NCBI RefSeq assembly: GCF_921293095.1
Contig: NC_060259.1
Coordinates: 41,831,812 to 41,895,811 of the forward strand
Length of the DNA stretch: 64,000 bases
Reading direction: 5' to 3'
Source: Ischnura elegans
Lineage: Eukaryota > Arthropoda > Insecta > Odonata > Coenagrionidae
Part shown: positions 1 to 10,671 of the stretch, piece by piece
Layout: each line of letters opens with the position of its first letter
Position numbering within the stretch: the stretch's first letter is position 1
Made by a program: the position numbers and the translations under genes
The notes under the pieces: generated by a model
The model's input: only the letters and a program-made list of their open reading frames with translations
Told to the model about the DNA's origin: nothing
Databases searched by the model: none

Positions 1-1049
1 TAATAAAGCATAATTATCGGTTTTCCTCTGCACACCACACTAAAAGAATTTGCACTCCTTGAAATTCGTAAGGATTCTTCACATGTCACTTCCCACACAT
101 CACTAACGACTTAGAATCAGTTTACGTTATCTCACGTTAACATTGCGAAGACAATTAAATGAATAGGCTGAATCAAATTGCTAAACCAGTTATTGTAACA
201 TCAAAAAACTTCGAATTTCACTATCACTCCTACCGTAACCAAAATATGACCAAAACAAAAACGAACAACAGCGCAACGAAATGCGTGAAATGTAAACACT
301 GACGAAAGCTCACAATGAATTGGCAATAGGTTCAATACGTAATAAAATCAAACAGAACTTAGAAGGGAACAAACGAATGAAAATTAATACGCGTTCGATG
401 TATCCCTAAAGCACAACTAGTTCAAATATGAAACATATCCCCTTCGCAATAGTCAGATACCTTTGATCGAAATGTATACGGTTGGTTGAACCAGCATGGA
501 AGAAATAATTTCCTCGAAGATGTTACATTCACAACTCACTTCATTCTTTACTTCATCGTCTATATGCAGTCGAGTTAGAGACTTAAGTGTTGGACGAAAC
601 GCTTCACGAGTCTAGTTTCTCCCAACTCGGGAGAAAACGAAGTTACAGACCTTACAAAAACGAAGATAGGCCCTAGGTATACACCGATCACGAAGGGGTC
701 TACGTCTCGGAGGTTATTTGAACAAGCCTTAACGAAACCAGGTTCCATTTTGCAAATTTACTTGCAGAAAAATGAAGAAATATCACGTAAAATACGTGAA
801 ATATAAGTTATTCATCAATGCTCCCGTCCGCTTGCAACTATACTATGGGAGATGACGTCACTTAACGAATAGCCAATTACAGGTCGTTTTACCCTCCAGA
901 ATTTCGATGCTAAAACTAAGGTTATTAAAACTTAAATAATAAATTAATAACAAAACACATGGAATTTTCATTAAACATATGTGGACTTCAAACATGTATG
1001 CACAAAATGGAAAGGGTTTCATGCTTATTCCTCACCCATGCAAACACTC
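1..1049. other. AT-rich sequence with no recognised feature
   Basis: Read in both directions, this stretch shows no coding similarity, tRNA-like boxes or terminal repeats that I recognise. The short open frame near its right end runs into the dispersed repeat that follows and looks like chance. Confidence 0.5.
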
Positions 1050-1592
1050 TATGGTCAATTTTATCCTCATTTGAAAAAGGCCAGATTGGCGCCCATGCGA
1101 TGCCACTAAACGTGACGTCACAGGGACCTAGTTTCTATACGAGTAGATAGGAGTTTTACACCGTCTGAGATTACCAATGCATGCATGAGGCACAGAGCTC
1201 AGGGAAACGTCTCTTAATAATCACCTATTACAACTGGCTAAGGTCGGAAAGTTTCCTTCGCTTGATAAGGTATTAATAATCTTTATTTTAGCCAAGCGCT
1301 ACCAGCTAGCATGTTACTCTGCTACCTGCTACCATCCTGCGTCATATCAGCGCTCAAAGCCTCGCCCCAAGGTCACCTCGCTTGCGGCAGCGGGAACTAG
1401 AACGACGTCATGCGGGGTTTTCCCATCATTCCTACTTAGCCGTCGCGTTTTCGCAGGCTTGAAAATTCTCACTTTTCGTTTAATCGCGAAAAATAGATAT
1501 AGTCATTTAAAAATCTAAAAGCGTGAAATACGTACTCTAGGAGTAATAATCTTTCGATTTAGGCAGTAAAAATATAATAGGAAACCACCATA
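1050..1592 (+). repeat. Dispersed repeat of unknown class, copy 1
   Basis: This stretch is repeated in the same orientation at 10672-11639, where a 0.4-kb LINE interrupts it. The match runs from the motif ATCCTCATTTGAAAA to a shared end at GGAAACCACC. Conserved landmarks are a CRE-like GTGACGTCAC near the left end, GCATGCATGAGGC, CCAAGCGCTACCAG and a run ending in AATCTTTCGATT. I see no open frame kept in both copies, no terminal inverted repeat and no target duplication, so the class is unknown. A non-autonomous or solo terminal part of a larger element is possible. Confidence 0.75.
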
Positions 1593-1616
1593 TTCCATTT
1601 TGTCTTCAATTTTGTG

Positions 1617-1897
1617 GGAACGTCGCGAGCGTGGTGGCCCAGTGGTCAGAGCAGTGGGCTATTCATCGAATGTTTTCGGGTATTATCCCGTATGAAGCCT
1701 TCGGAGGCCTCCATATGAAATCTTCGAAATACTGGTATACTGCATCCCTCCGTTTATCCATTTTCCAAGCACGCTTAGAGAAAGGATCAGGCCTGCCTGC
1801 CCTAAATGTGTGAATTTCACACGTCCATGACTTAGTTTTGGGTGGGCATTACCCTCGCCTCTCCAAAAAATCCTGCGAGTAAAATTACTGCGTGCAG
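1617..1897 (+). mobile_element. Complete tRNA-derived SINE with 10-bp target duplication
   Basis: The head carries a pol III A-box-like stretch (GGTGGCCCAGTGGTCAGAGC), as in tRNA-derived SINEs. The body ends in a palindromic segment, GTGTGAATTTCACAC, followed by pyrimidine-rich sequence. The direct repeat CAATTTTGTG lies on both sides (1607-1616 and 1898-1907), which marks a retroposed insertion. The same palindromic tail occurs at about 2030-2165 and 16155-16345 on the opposite strand. The B box of this copy is degraded. The open frame inside is accidental. Confidence 0.8.
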
Positions 1898-2029
1898 CAA
1901 TTTTGTGTTTGTTTGTGATAGAGAGCCTCTTATATGGATTAAATAGGGCGTGTCTTTAACAGAATACATTCGGTTTCGTAATTTTAATTACTGTCAGCCA
2001 CTCAGTGATTCGACCCGAAGGTTGGTTTG

Positions 2030-2165
2030 GATAGGTGAGGGTGGAACTCTCCCAGAAATAAGCCACAGGCGGGTGAATTTCACACATTCAGACTAGTTCT
2101 TATCCCTGGGCCACCTCGGAGGATTTTTCTTGGGGTTCCCGAGGGCTCATCACTTTGAAGTCCGT
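2030..2165 (-). mobile_element. SINE fragment, same family, tail and middle
   Basis: On the minus strand it reads through a GCCCTCGGGAACCCC-like block and then the palindromic GTGTGAAATTCACCC segment and CTGTGGCTT, matching the body of the copies at 1617-1897 and 16155-16345. A piece of the tRNA-like head (GAGGTGGCCCAGGG) lies inside it, so the copy is rearranged. No target duplication was seen. Confidence 0.65.
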
Positions 2166-2298
2166 GTTATTTTCATGCACGGGTTGTGTGAAACCTAGGG
2201 TTTTAATCTTTTTTTAATTAAATGCAGTTCATTTAGAAGTAAGTTATACATTTCGGAGTTTCTAAATGGTAGTATCTTCCATATAAGAAAACCAGATA

Positions 2299-2915
2299 CA
2301 GTAGATTCCGGTTAATTGGGACATATCGGGACTTGTGCACTTTGCCCCAATTTAGCGGCTGCCCCAATTAGGCGAACTATCCTGTTTATGGGCATAAACA
2401 AACATTGAAATGATAGAAAGAAGACTAAAGAATGTTTATAATGCAACATAGGTTTATTGCACTGTTAATTGGATTAATAAATCAGCGAGTTTAGTCATTT
2501 CATTATCATTTTAAGAATTATAACAATTAAGTTAAGAATATTTTTCACAGCCTCAGGCGATGCTGAATGAATGTCTTTTACTAAGTCCTGTTACAGAAAA
2601 GTCCTATCCTCTTGCGGATAGTTTAACATCAAGAGCTTTCAAAATAGGGCAATAATAGGAACATTTGTGTAAAATAAGAGTAAATCAAAGGAGGAAAATA
2701 TAAAAAAAGAGTATTCTGAAAACAAAGAAAAATTAATTTCGTCGCGAGTATAGAGTCTATGTCGCCGACTCATGGCCCAATAAAGCGGCATACTGTCCAA
2801 ATTAAGCGGAGAATACTCTGGGATATTCCTCTATCGGATTCTGTTCTTCAAGATCTGCCCCAATTAAGCGGCTGCCCCAAGTAACCGGTGGACCCATTAA
2901 GCGGAATCTACTAGC
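2299..2915. mobile_element. Pogo/Tigger-like non-autonomous DNA transposon
   Basis: The left end reads CAGTAGATTCCGGTTAATTG. The right end is its inverted partner (CCCATTAAGCGGAATCTACT), with TA flanking at 2297-2298 and 2916-2917. More copies of the CCCCAATTAAGCGG-type block occur inside both ends (near 2344-2375 and 2772-2880). TIRs of this type with a TA target fit pogo/Tigger members of the Tc1/mariner superfamily. There is no transposase frame in its roughly 0.6 kb, so it is a MITE. The right end has a one-base irregularity before the TA. Confidence 0.7.
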
Positions 2916-3064
2916 TATAGAAAGAGGCCACTGGCTACATAGTTCGGGCCAGAGAAAAATGCACGGAATATTTTCCACGGAATCAGACAAGACTGCCCGA
3001 ACACTACTCGGGCACGGATCTATGGTAGGAAATATACATACCGGGATATACTCGGCCTTGCGCT

Positions 3065-3152
3065 ACAGAGTGTTAACTTAGGATTTGAACCTGGGACCCC
3101 TCTATCAGCATCCAAGCGCTTTGCCCACTGGGCCACCTCGCAAAAAATAATG
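3065..3152 (-). mobile_element. SINE head with A and B boxes
   Basis: On the minus strand, GCGAGGTGGCCCAGTGGGCA (A box) is followed 30-40 bases later by GGTTCAAATCC (a canonical B box). This is the same head as the other SINEs here. Only the tRNA-like part is clear. Confidence 0.65.
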
Positions 3153-4609
3153 TTATCTATAATTTATCGGAATTTAGCCATGTTCTTCCTCGCTATAAAA
3201 GCGGCTGCAAAGGACTGCGAAACCACTAAGATGGAATGCGACCCTGAAAAGCGCAGGCGACACTGATCTAGCCAAGAATAGACGTTTGCCAACGCCCAAG
3301 TCCGGAAAAAATAGTTTGAGATAGTATCAGTTCGAATCCTCTACAGCTAATTTTAATTTTTCGACAAAACTATGATTTTATGAATAACTAAACCAACATA
3401 TTCGTGGACCATTATGCAATTTAAGATTATGAATAACAGTTTTCATTCAGCCCCATGCAATGCATACCTTTATAACTTGCAGTAGGTTCTTGATGTGCCA
3501 GAAAATATTTTTCGTTGAAAATTTATTTTAAAATTCTGCGCTTCCTTGGAAATTTTACTGTTTGGTCCAACGATCCCGATATGTTTTTGGATGGTATTCG
3601 GAGTATGTCTTAGCTGCTTGGAGTGTTCTACCCAATTCTTGAAGATATTAAAACTTCATTTATTTTATGAACTTTATATTTGCTTACATTATACGTAACT
3701 TATTTTTAAACTTATTTAACTTATCAACGAGTAATTTCTTATTGTGGTTGGATGCGACAACGAGGAGGCAGAATCGATAGCTATATGCCGTTAAATAATT
3801 TTTGTTCGTTATTCCTTTGAGTCAGTGCTAATTTGCGGACGACTAAGTGGTTGAGTGCGTTTCATGAGTAGCTTTTTTGTTAGCCATTTTGGAGCACCAC
3901 CGGGCAGAAGAGAATCGTGAATGGACCTGGATTATCTTTTTGGCTTGACCCTATTTCGCAGATTCCTTGCTCGCCACGCGATACTACCCTGTTATTAGAC
4001 TTTGATTTCTGAGGTCAATATTCTGCCATAAATGTTCTTATTTCTCCTCAAGGGTTTTCAGTTCCCTTTAGTGTTCAGGGCTCTGAAGTAGACGCATCAC
4101 TCCCGCTCCACCCGCTCTCGCCTTTTCCAATGATGCATTAATAGCAATAATGTTTATTACTCCACATTAATTACAAACAAATACATATACAAAATGTAAG
4201 AAGCTTTAAGTAACCTAGAAAGTTGACCTGTTCATAGGTTATCATCATCCATCATTAAATAATAATATTCCATGCATTGGTTTATAAATAGTGGGAAAAA
4301 AGGACATGTACCAATATAAAAAATAATATCTTTCACTATGTGTAATATTATAATTATCAAATTGCATTTTACAAAGTATTTATTCAATTTTACGATAAGG
4401 AAACAGCCAATTTTTTTTACACAGACTTACTTGTTTCCATTTCTAGGTAATCATCTTGAAATTATATTTGCACATAAAGATAGATCCTTTTCAGAACTTT
4501 CCTGTAACTCAAAAGTAAAAATTTTATATCAGATGAAATAATGAAGAAAAATTTTTAGATTTGAGATGTAGGCAAAAGTTGACAATTCTTGACTCAACGA
4601 TTCTTTAAG
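3153..4609. other. No recognisable feature
   Basis: AT-rich unique-looking DNA. A lone B-box-like TTCGAATCC near 3333 has no A box at the right spacing. The 67-codon frame near 4340-4540 has low-complexity AT-driven composition and no family resemblance. Confidence 0.45.
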
Positions 4610-4614
4610 ATAAT

Positions 4615-4847
4615 TGTTGGGATTTCAGCCTTATAAAATTTACTCGGCTTTCAATGTACGTAAGGCCCTTTTTATTGCCTCGTAAAAGAAAATTGGAATA
4701 CAACACGAAAACATCTGCCACGTAGCAAGCCGGGTTACAGACTGAACGGCCACACGAGAACTTACGTGATTAGAAAAACAAAACAGTGCTGCTAATCCTT
4801 AGAAGTGTGTCCTTGGTTTCGACATGTTACAGATTTACAACATATCA
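4615..4847 (-). repeat. Copia element, 3' LTR
   Basis: Read on the minus strand, this LTR begins TGATATGTTGTAAATC and ends CCCAACA, so it has TG...CA ends. It pairs with the truncated 5' LTR at 5223-5443. The bases just before it on the minus strand (ACGGGG) could be part of a polypurine tract. The 5-bp sequence ATAAT at 4610-4614 is duplicated beyond the other LTR at 5444-5448. Confidence 0.85.
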
Positions 4848-4912
4848 CCCCGTAACCAAAACATACTTCTCAGCTAAAATAAATAAAACAACAATATTCT
4901 CATGATAATATT

Positions 4913-5217
4913 TTATGCTACATTCAACATTTTCCTAAATTTTTCAACCTTAAATGCACTCAAAGTTTTCGTGAAAATAACGTCTATCATTTATTCAGTT
5001 TGGGTGTACCTAAGTTCAACCTTTTTACATTCTACAGCCTCTCTTACAAAATGATAACGTATATCAATATGTTTAGTTCTATGGCTTACCCTTTTATTCA
5101 TTGCAAGTTTCTAAGATTATCATTAAAGATAATAAGTATACAATTCATCTTTCCAATTAATTCATGCAGAAAATTAGTTAAGTACATACATTCTTTAGTA
5201 CCTTCAGAGAGAGCCAT
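4913..5217 (-). pseudogene. Copia pol remnant, RNase H C-terminus
   Basis: The minus-strand translation reads MALSEGTKECMYL, then a frameshift near 5099, then HRTKHIDIRYHFVRE and, past one in-frame stop near 4992, IFTKTL. These are the C-terminal RNase H landmarks of Ty1/Copia polyproteins: the MALSEATKE-type helix, the HIDIRYHFIRE-type motif and the DILTKPL-type end. Gag, protease, integrase and reverse transcriptase are absent, because the 5' LTR joins almost directly to this fragment. It cannot be functional. Confidence 0.9.
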
Positions 5218-5222
5218 TTAAT

Positions 5223-5443
5223 ATTTACTCGGCTTTCAATGTACATAAAGCCCTTTTTATTGCCTCGTAAAAGAAAATTGGAATACAACACGAGAACATC
5301 TGCTACGTAGCAAGCCGGGTTACAGACTGAACGGCCACGCCAGGCCACACGAGAACATACGTGAATAGAAAAACAAAATCAGTGCTGCCAACCCTTAGAA
5401 GTGTGTCCTTGGTTACGATATCTTACAGATTTACAACAGAACA
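5223..5443 (-). repeat. Copia element, 5' LTR, truncated at its 3' end
   Basis: This copy is highly similar to the LTR at 4615-4847. It begins TGTTCTGTTGTAAATC on the minus strand but stops about 23 bases short of the expected CCCAACA end, where the pol remnant begins. It carries an extra ~10 bases inside (GCCACGCCAGG region). The flanking ATAAT (5444-5448) matches 4610-4614, so 4615-5443 is one insertion that later lost its centre. Confidence 0.85.
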
Positions 5444-5587
5444 ATAATAGGTTATGTCATCAAAAAATATTACGCCACAAAAAACGACCACTCGAGGAGT
5501 AACGCCTTCTGTTAAAGCGAAATTTCGAGCAAAATTTTAATAAATTCATTTCTTGGACCAATAATTCGAGACTGCTGTACACCGGTA

Positions 5588-8500
5588 GGGCGGATCGCAA
5601 AAATCGATTTTTTTCAAATCCATCTGGCCCAATGAAAAAAAGTTGTGGGACCGATCAAAAATAAGGCCTGAAAAATTTGAGACCTGTACGTGAACCCCTG
5701 ACCCTCGCTCAAATGCAATTTAGGGGGGGAGGGTCAAAATTCGAAAAATATAATATTTTATGGTCATTCCCTATAGATTTTGCCGAGTTACTGCCCTATT
5801 AGGGCAACAATTTCGTGCATTTTGACGTATCTGTCACCGATTAGCCACAAAATGCCTAATTTGAGTTCGCGTCCGCGAAGAAAATATTCCAACGCCCACG
5901 CAGCGTCGCGGATACCAGAGCCGCAGGCCGATCCCTTCCCCTCCACGCTCGCTTCTCCCCCTCCCACGCCTCTAACACAGGAAAATTCATCCCGCGCATG
6001 CTGCTAGGAGGTCGTTTATCTTTGATAATATAAATCAGAAGATGGTAGAAGGTAAAAAACGATGCGTAGTGAGACGACTTGCCCCTTATTTGGCGCCTCG
6101 TCGGAGTTAAACAAATAGATGTTACCAACTTTTAGAGAAGTGATGAAATAATTTTAGACCTGCGCACGCAGGAAAGGAGACTACGGTCTATGAAGAGGCC
6201 TCTCGAGTGGCTATGAAGGGGTGCGAACTATAGTGACGCGCTTCTCATCCATTATGAATGTGACTAAATGGATTTAGCGGTACCACAGGAAGTACTAAAA
6301 CTTACGGAAAATCGTAATAGGCCAAAAGTAGGGTTTTATTGAAGTATAATACTCAAACAATTTCAAAGGAACATTTTAAATTATGCGATATTTTTGCGTG
6401 TACGTGCATGGAGGAGCATAAGGTTCCCCCAATGAGAAGTATTTTGAGAGACAATCTGACGAAAAGAAAGATGATGGCTGCTGGATTGAACCCTAAAGAA
6501 ACTCGACAACTGAGGAAAAAAGGGAATCGTAGGAGAGCGTTGAGTCATCATCGTCAATTCTTGTGCGGGAAAATAGTATCAAAAATTTTCTTCATCAATT
6601 TATCCGAAGAAAATTAAACTGGCGAGAAATTAGCCGATTTGTATCTTTACTTTCTTCATGAAATAAACATTAAGGACTATAACCTCAAATCGGAACTTCT
6701 TCGGGGAAAATGCGTCTGCCAACTTTGATAGAGGTATATGCAAGAACCAAGCAACAGCAATGATCGTTCCCGCAACTTTAGCTATCGCAAAAGTCATAAT
6801 TTCGTAAGATATATCAAAGCTAGTGCGCCAGAATTACTTACGTAGACAGAAAAAGATGCTAATTACTGTGAATAAGAAAAGAGAGGTGTTAATAAAGGGC
6901 CTTTTTTTATTGGAATGACAGATTATACTCTTGTCTGATGAAAAAAGGCAAGAGGACTTATCAATACAAGTTTAGAGGGGAATGTGTGGTGTTAGTTGAA
7001 GAAACAGGGTCCCACTTTTGGAGGTTTGCCTCCCCCGTCGGAGGATTAGCAAAAGTTATAAAATCTGCGATTATCGAGTCCTTTCGGAGTGAAAATTAGA
7101 TACACAGAATTAAAAAGGATTTGATTGTGATGGTACCAAGCGAATACCGCCCAAAAAGGAGGCATCATCCCTTTGCTATAAGCATAATTCCAACATCCCT
7201 TGCAGTGTGGGTAGGCTCTTCTCGGGATTCCCACCGGGTTAATTTTTCCATAATGGGCAACATTTCAAGCTCCGACTGGGGGCTCATCCTTAGGGATAAA
7301 TTCTGTTGAACCCCGAAAAGAGTTTACCCACATCACTCGCCGGGAAAGCATCAAATCGTATTTCATCCCTTACAGTGGTCTATTTGCTAATTGCACTATG
7401 TTGACTTGAATTTGCGGCATAAACGTTGGGAGGGTAATCTAGGGACCAAATTTGCGTGTCTGCAAGGATGCGTTTGGCGACCAATCCGAGATTTTTTTAA
7501 TTGCTAGATTTTAATATCGACATAAAGGCTGATGATATATTGGAGAGAGACTTCGGTTCCTTCGGCTATATCTGAGCTTAGCGCTCTGGAATTTAAAAAT
7601 CTATTGATGAAAGTTCAAATTTAAATTTCAATATTCCAATTATTATACATACGGACGATAGATTCGCGAAAGAATTTACCAAAACTTTGTTGACAGCAGC
7701 AAAAGACGAGGAATGACACTAACATAAGAAATACAGACAGTAGAGCAGGTAATTGAGTAATTCCTTCGTGATTGTTCCTCACTGGACGATGCTGATACAT
7801 CAAATATTAGTAAAACTAACGAAGAAAGACGCACTTGGTGTGAATTTTGTTGCATCTGGGGCGTTCGAGAGGGGAGCGGGGAGGGTACGCCGGCGGCCTT
7901 CACCCTTATTCATCCATTTAGTCACAGCTGTCGGACAATACCGGAATAGAAGTAAGTGCATAACCTAAGTTCCCAAACCTCTATAGCAACTCGAGAGGTG
8001 TCTTCAAGACCGTAGTCTCCTTTCCTTAGTTCGCAGATCTAAAATTATTTCATCACTTCTCTAAAAGTTGGTACCATCGATTTGTTTAACGCCGACGAGG
8101 CGCCAAATAAGGGACAAGTCGTCTCACTACGCATCGCTTTTTACCTTCTACCATCTTCTGATTTATATTATCAAAGATAAACGACCTCCTAGCAGCATGC
8201 GCGGGATGGATTTTCCTGTGTTAGAGGCGTGGGAGGGGGAGAAGCGAGCGCGGAGGGGAAGGGATCGGCCTGCGGCTCTGGTATCCGCGACGCTGCGTGG
8301 GCGTTGGAATATTTTCTTCGCGGACGCGGACTCAAATTAGGCATTTTGTGGCTAATCGGTGGCAGATACGTCAAAATGCACGAAATTGTTGTTCTAAAAG
8401 GGAAGTAACTCGGCAAAATCTATAGGGAATGACCATAAAATATTATATTTTTCGAATTTTGACCCTCCCCCCCTAAATTGCATTTGAGCGATGGTCAGGG

Positions 8501-8608
8501 GTTCACGTACAGGTCTCAAATTTTTCAGGCCTTATTTTTGATCGGTCCCACAACTTTTTTTCATTGGGCCAGATGGATTTGAAAAAAATCGATTTTTGCG
8601 ATCCGCCC
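5588..8608. mobile_element. 3.0-kb DNA transposon with ~640-bp terminal inverted repeats
   Basis: The left arm (5588-about 6232) and right arm (about 7970-8608) are long, highly similar inverted repeats. The ends read GGGCGGATCGCAAAAATCG and its complement, each bordered by TA (5586-5587 and 8609-8610). Each arm has an AT-rich end, a C- or G-homopolymer (TTAGGGGGGGAGGG) and a CpG-rich middle. A 90-codon frame is preserved in mirror image in both arms, but this simply follows from arm similarity. The centre (6233-7969) holds a basic 92-codon frame and otherwise broken sequence. TA flanks suggest a TA-targeting superfamily, but I cannot name it. Probably an internally decayed or non-autonomous copy. 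Confidence 0.85.
6339..6617 (+). CDS. Unidentified basic 92-residue frame inside the long-TIR element
   Basis: The product begins MKYNTQTISKEHFKLCDIFA and continues with a short Cys pair (CTC) and a lysine/arginine-rich segment (residues about 42-72, including KRKMMAAGLNPKETRQLRKK). It starts close to the inner edge of the left arm and reads toward the centre, as a transposon-encoded protein would. The pattern of a Cys cluster, then a basic helix, is reminiscent of uncharacterised arthropod transposon-linked proteins, but I cannot assign a family. No acidic catalytic triad is visible downstream. It may be a remnant or a first exon rather than a working gene. Confidence 0.3.
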   Translation: MKYNTQTISKEHFKLCDIFACTCMEEHKVPPMRSILRDNLTKRKMMAAGLNPKETRQLRKKGNRRRALSHHRQFLCGKIVSKIFFINLSEEN

Positions 8609-8610
8609 TA

Positions 8611-9890
8611 CGTACAGTCAAGGAAATGCTGATAAGAATTAACCCTAAATGTGATTTTATCCTGACGAAGTTTCCTGTCATAAGTCCTCGGGCTCGTCAT
8701 CAGATTCCAAGGTTCTGCCGCCACTTCGCGATTGGAAGAATGTCAAATTAAAACTTTTTCCAATATTTTGCAAGAGCAATTACTTTCAAGTGTGGCATTC
8801 TTCGATTTTTAAAAGCATACCTATGCTATATATACCATACCTATTATATGATAGTATATTTCAACACATACTTTTTCCGATTTTTCGAGTCTACTGTACT
8901 GCCGTCTTCAGTTACCCAAGTGACATATTTTACCTTCAGTGATCGGGTTAATTTTTTAATAACTGAAATATTAGAGCGGTGAGGTGCCAAAATTTTATTT
9001 TTAGCAAAGCTTGAATGATTTCACACGCTGTTTATCAGTTTTTCGTTCTACGACAGTTGTACTTTTGCTGCTATCTATGTACCTTATTTCTATCAATAGA
9101 AAAACGTCGTTTTGAGAGTCCTAAGAAATTTACAAATTTGTTCATTGCAATTTTGAACAAATAATTCGTGAATGCCTTCATTTAAGAGAAGGTAGGGGGA
9201 GAAAAATGAGAGCAGACGTTAAAATTTTCTCTGTGTTATTATAAAACGTCGTTATTGGGTAAACATCGGTTCTCTGTTGACTTCGTTCTCCCTTAAAAAT
9301 AAAAAAACTTGCCCACATTTCAGATGACGGCTTTTCACTCATTCTCATGGCCAAATGTTTTGTTGTATATTGCTAAAACTAAATTGAAAAATTATTTGAA
9401 AGTGAGCATATTGTTAGCTCATTACTATTTCATAGCTGTTGCGGAAGAAAACCATTAAATTAATGATTGACACGAAAGTTAAGCGTCGGCAGCTTTGAAT
9501 TTTTAAACTGGTGCTGGCCCGATAAGACTTATTTATTAACTTGACTCATTTTCATTCTTATAATGACACCTGTGAGATCCCAACCCTTTATATTCGATGA
9601 CTTTCGCGTCGCACTTAACTTTATGGCTGTGGTCAGCATCAGCCATGGCATACTGATGAGCAACCTGCCTCCGAGGTGAATTTTAACTACTTAACCGTCT
9701 TAATTTTAACTATAACGAGCAGAGTATGAAATAATGTCATTGAGATGATGGAATTATTTTGAATTATATGGCTGATTTCCAATCTGAAAATGGGAATAAA
9801 TTTATAGTTAAATAGTTCCCGAATTTTTTCTTTTCGTCAATAATCAAACCCAGGATAAATTTTCTTCTCGAGTACATATCTTGGCTATAC
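8611..9890. other. No recognisable feature
   Basis: AT-rich, unique-looking sequence with no tRNA boxes, terminal repeats or coding similarity on either strand. Confidence 0.45.
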
Positions 9891-10143
9891 CAGTGGGATA
9901 GCCAGGAATTTTGTTCGGGGGGGTCCAAAACCGGGGGGAAATTTTTTTAAAAACAGGGTACTTAGTAAAGGGTTTTTAACTCATTTTAACACTTTTCATA
10001 ATCGAAAAAACTTCATTCGTTAAAGAAACATTTTGTAAATTAATGAATTTTCAATACTTTGTTTTCTTTGTGAAAAAAATAATTGTGTTTTTAAATTTCG
10101 GGGGGGTCCGGAGCCCCGGGACCGCCCCTTGGCTACGCCACTG
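9891..10143. mobile_element. hAT-like MITE, family A copy 1
   Basis: Ends are CAGTGGGATAGCCAGG and CTTGGCTACGCCACTG. G-runs lie just inside each end (CGGGGGGGTCC), with an AT-rich centre. The interior matches family A copy 2 at 38073-38352 over nearly its whole length. No clean 8-bp target duplication is visible here. A second CAGTGGCGTAGCCAAG end follows 11 bases after its right end. Confidence 0.75.
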
Positions 10144-10154
10144 CTGTATATATA

Positions 10155-10170
10155 CAGTGGCGTAGCCAAG
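10155..10170 (+). mobile_element. Orphan hAT terminal repeat
   Basis: The 16 bases CAGTGGCGTAGCCAAG are the exact inverse of the right end of the neighbouring MITE (10128-10143), with the spacer CTGTATATATA between them. Similarity stops immediately after, so this is an isolated end. It may reflect aberrant end joining or a nearby lost element. Confidence 0.6.
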
Positions 10171-10671
10171 TTACGATTACGATTGTTTTAAATATGATTT
10201 ATTATGGGCAGAAAATGTGAATAATGTATTCGTTAATTGTAATTATAACATCAACAACCCGTGGACAAATCATGCGTGGTATTGTACAATACATACAGTT
10301 TTCTATTCACCTTAGTATCAGTACATCTACAGACACCCCACAAACGCCTCAATAAGGGTGTGTCGGGGGTCGTTAGTATACCAGCCGTTCGCAAATAAAA
10401 AGGTAATGCTCTAACAAAGTTCTGCCTGGCATATATGATGTCCTTCATTGTTGGAGGGTAAAAAGAATTCCGAGAAAAATCCACGGATAAAAAAAATCAT
10501 TCGCCTTTGCCCAGGTGAATGACTTTTTTCTGTGTGGATTTTTCGCACAATAGGGTAGTTTCCTTCATCAAAGAAAACAAAAGGCAATAATTGCGATTCG
10601 TTACCCACCATTAGTGTATTCATAATATACAAATTATTTCGTTTTATAAATGCCGGTGTAGACGAATGGCA

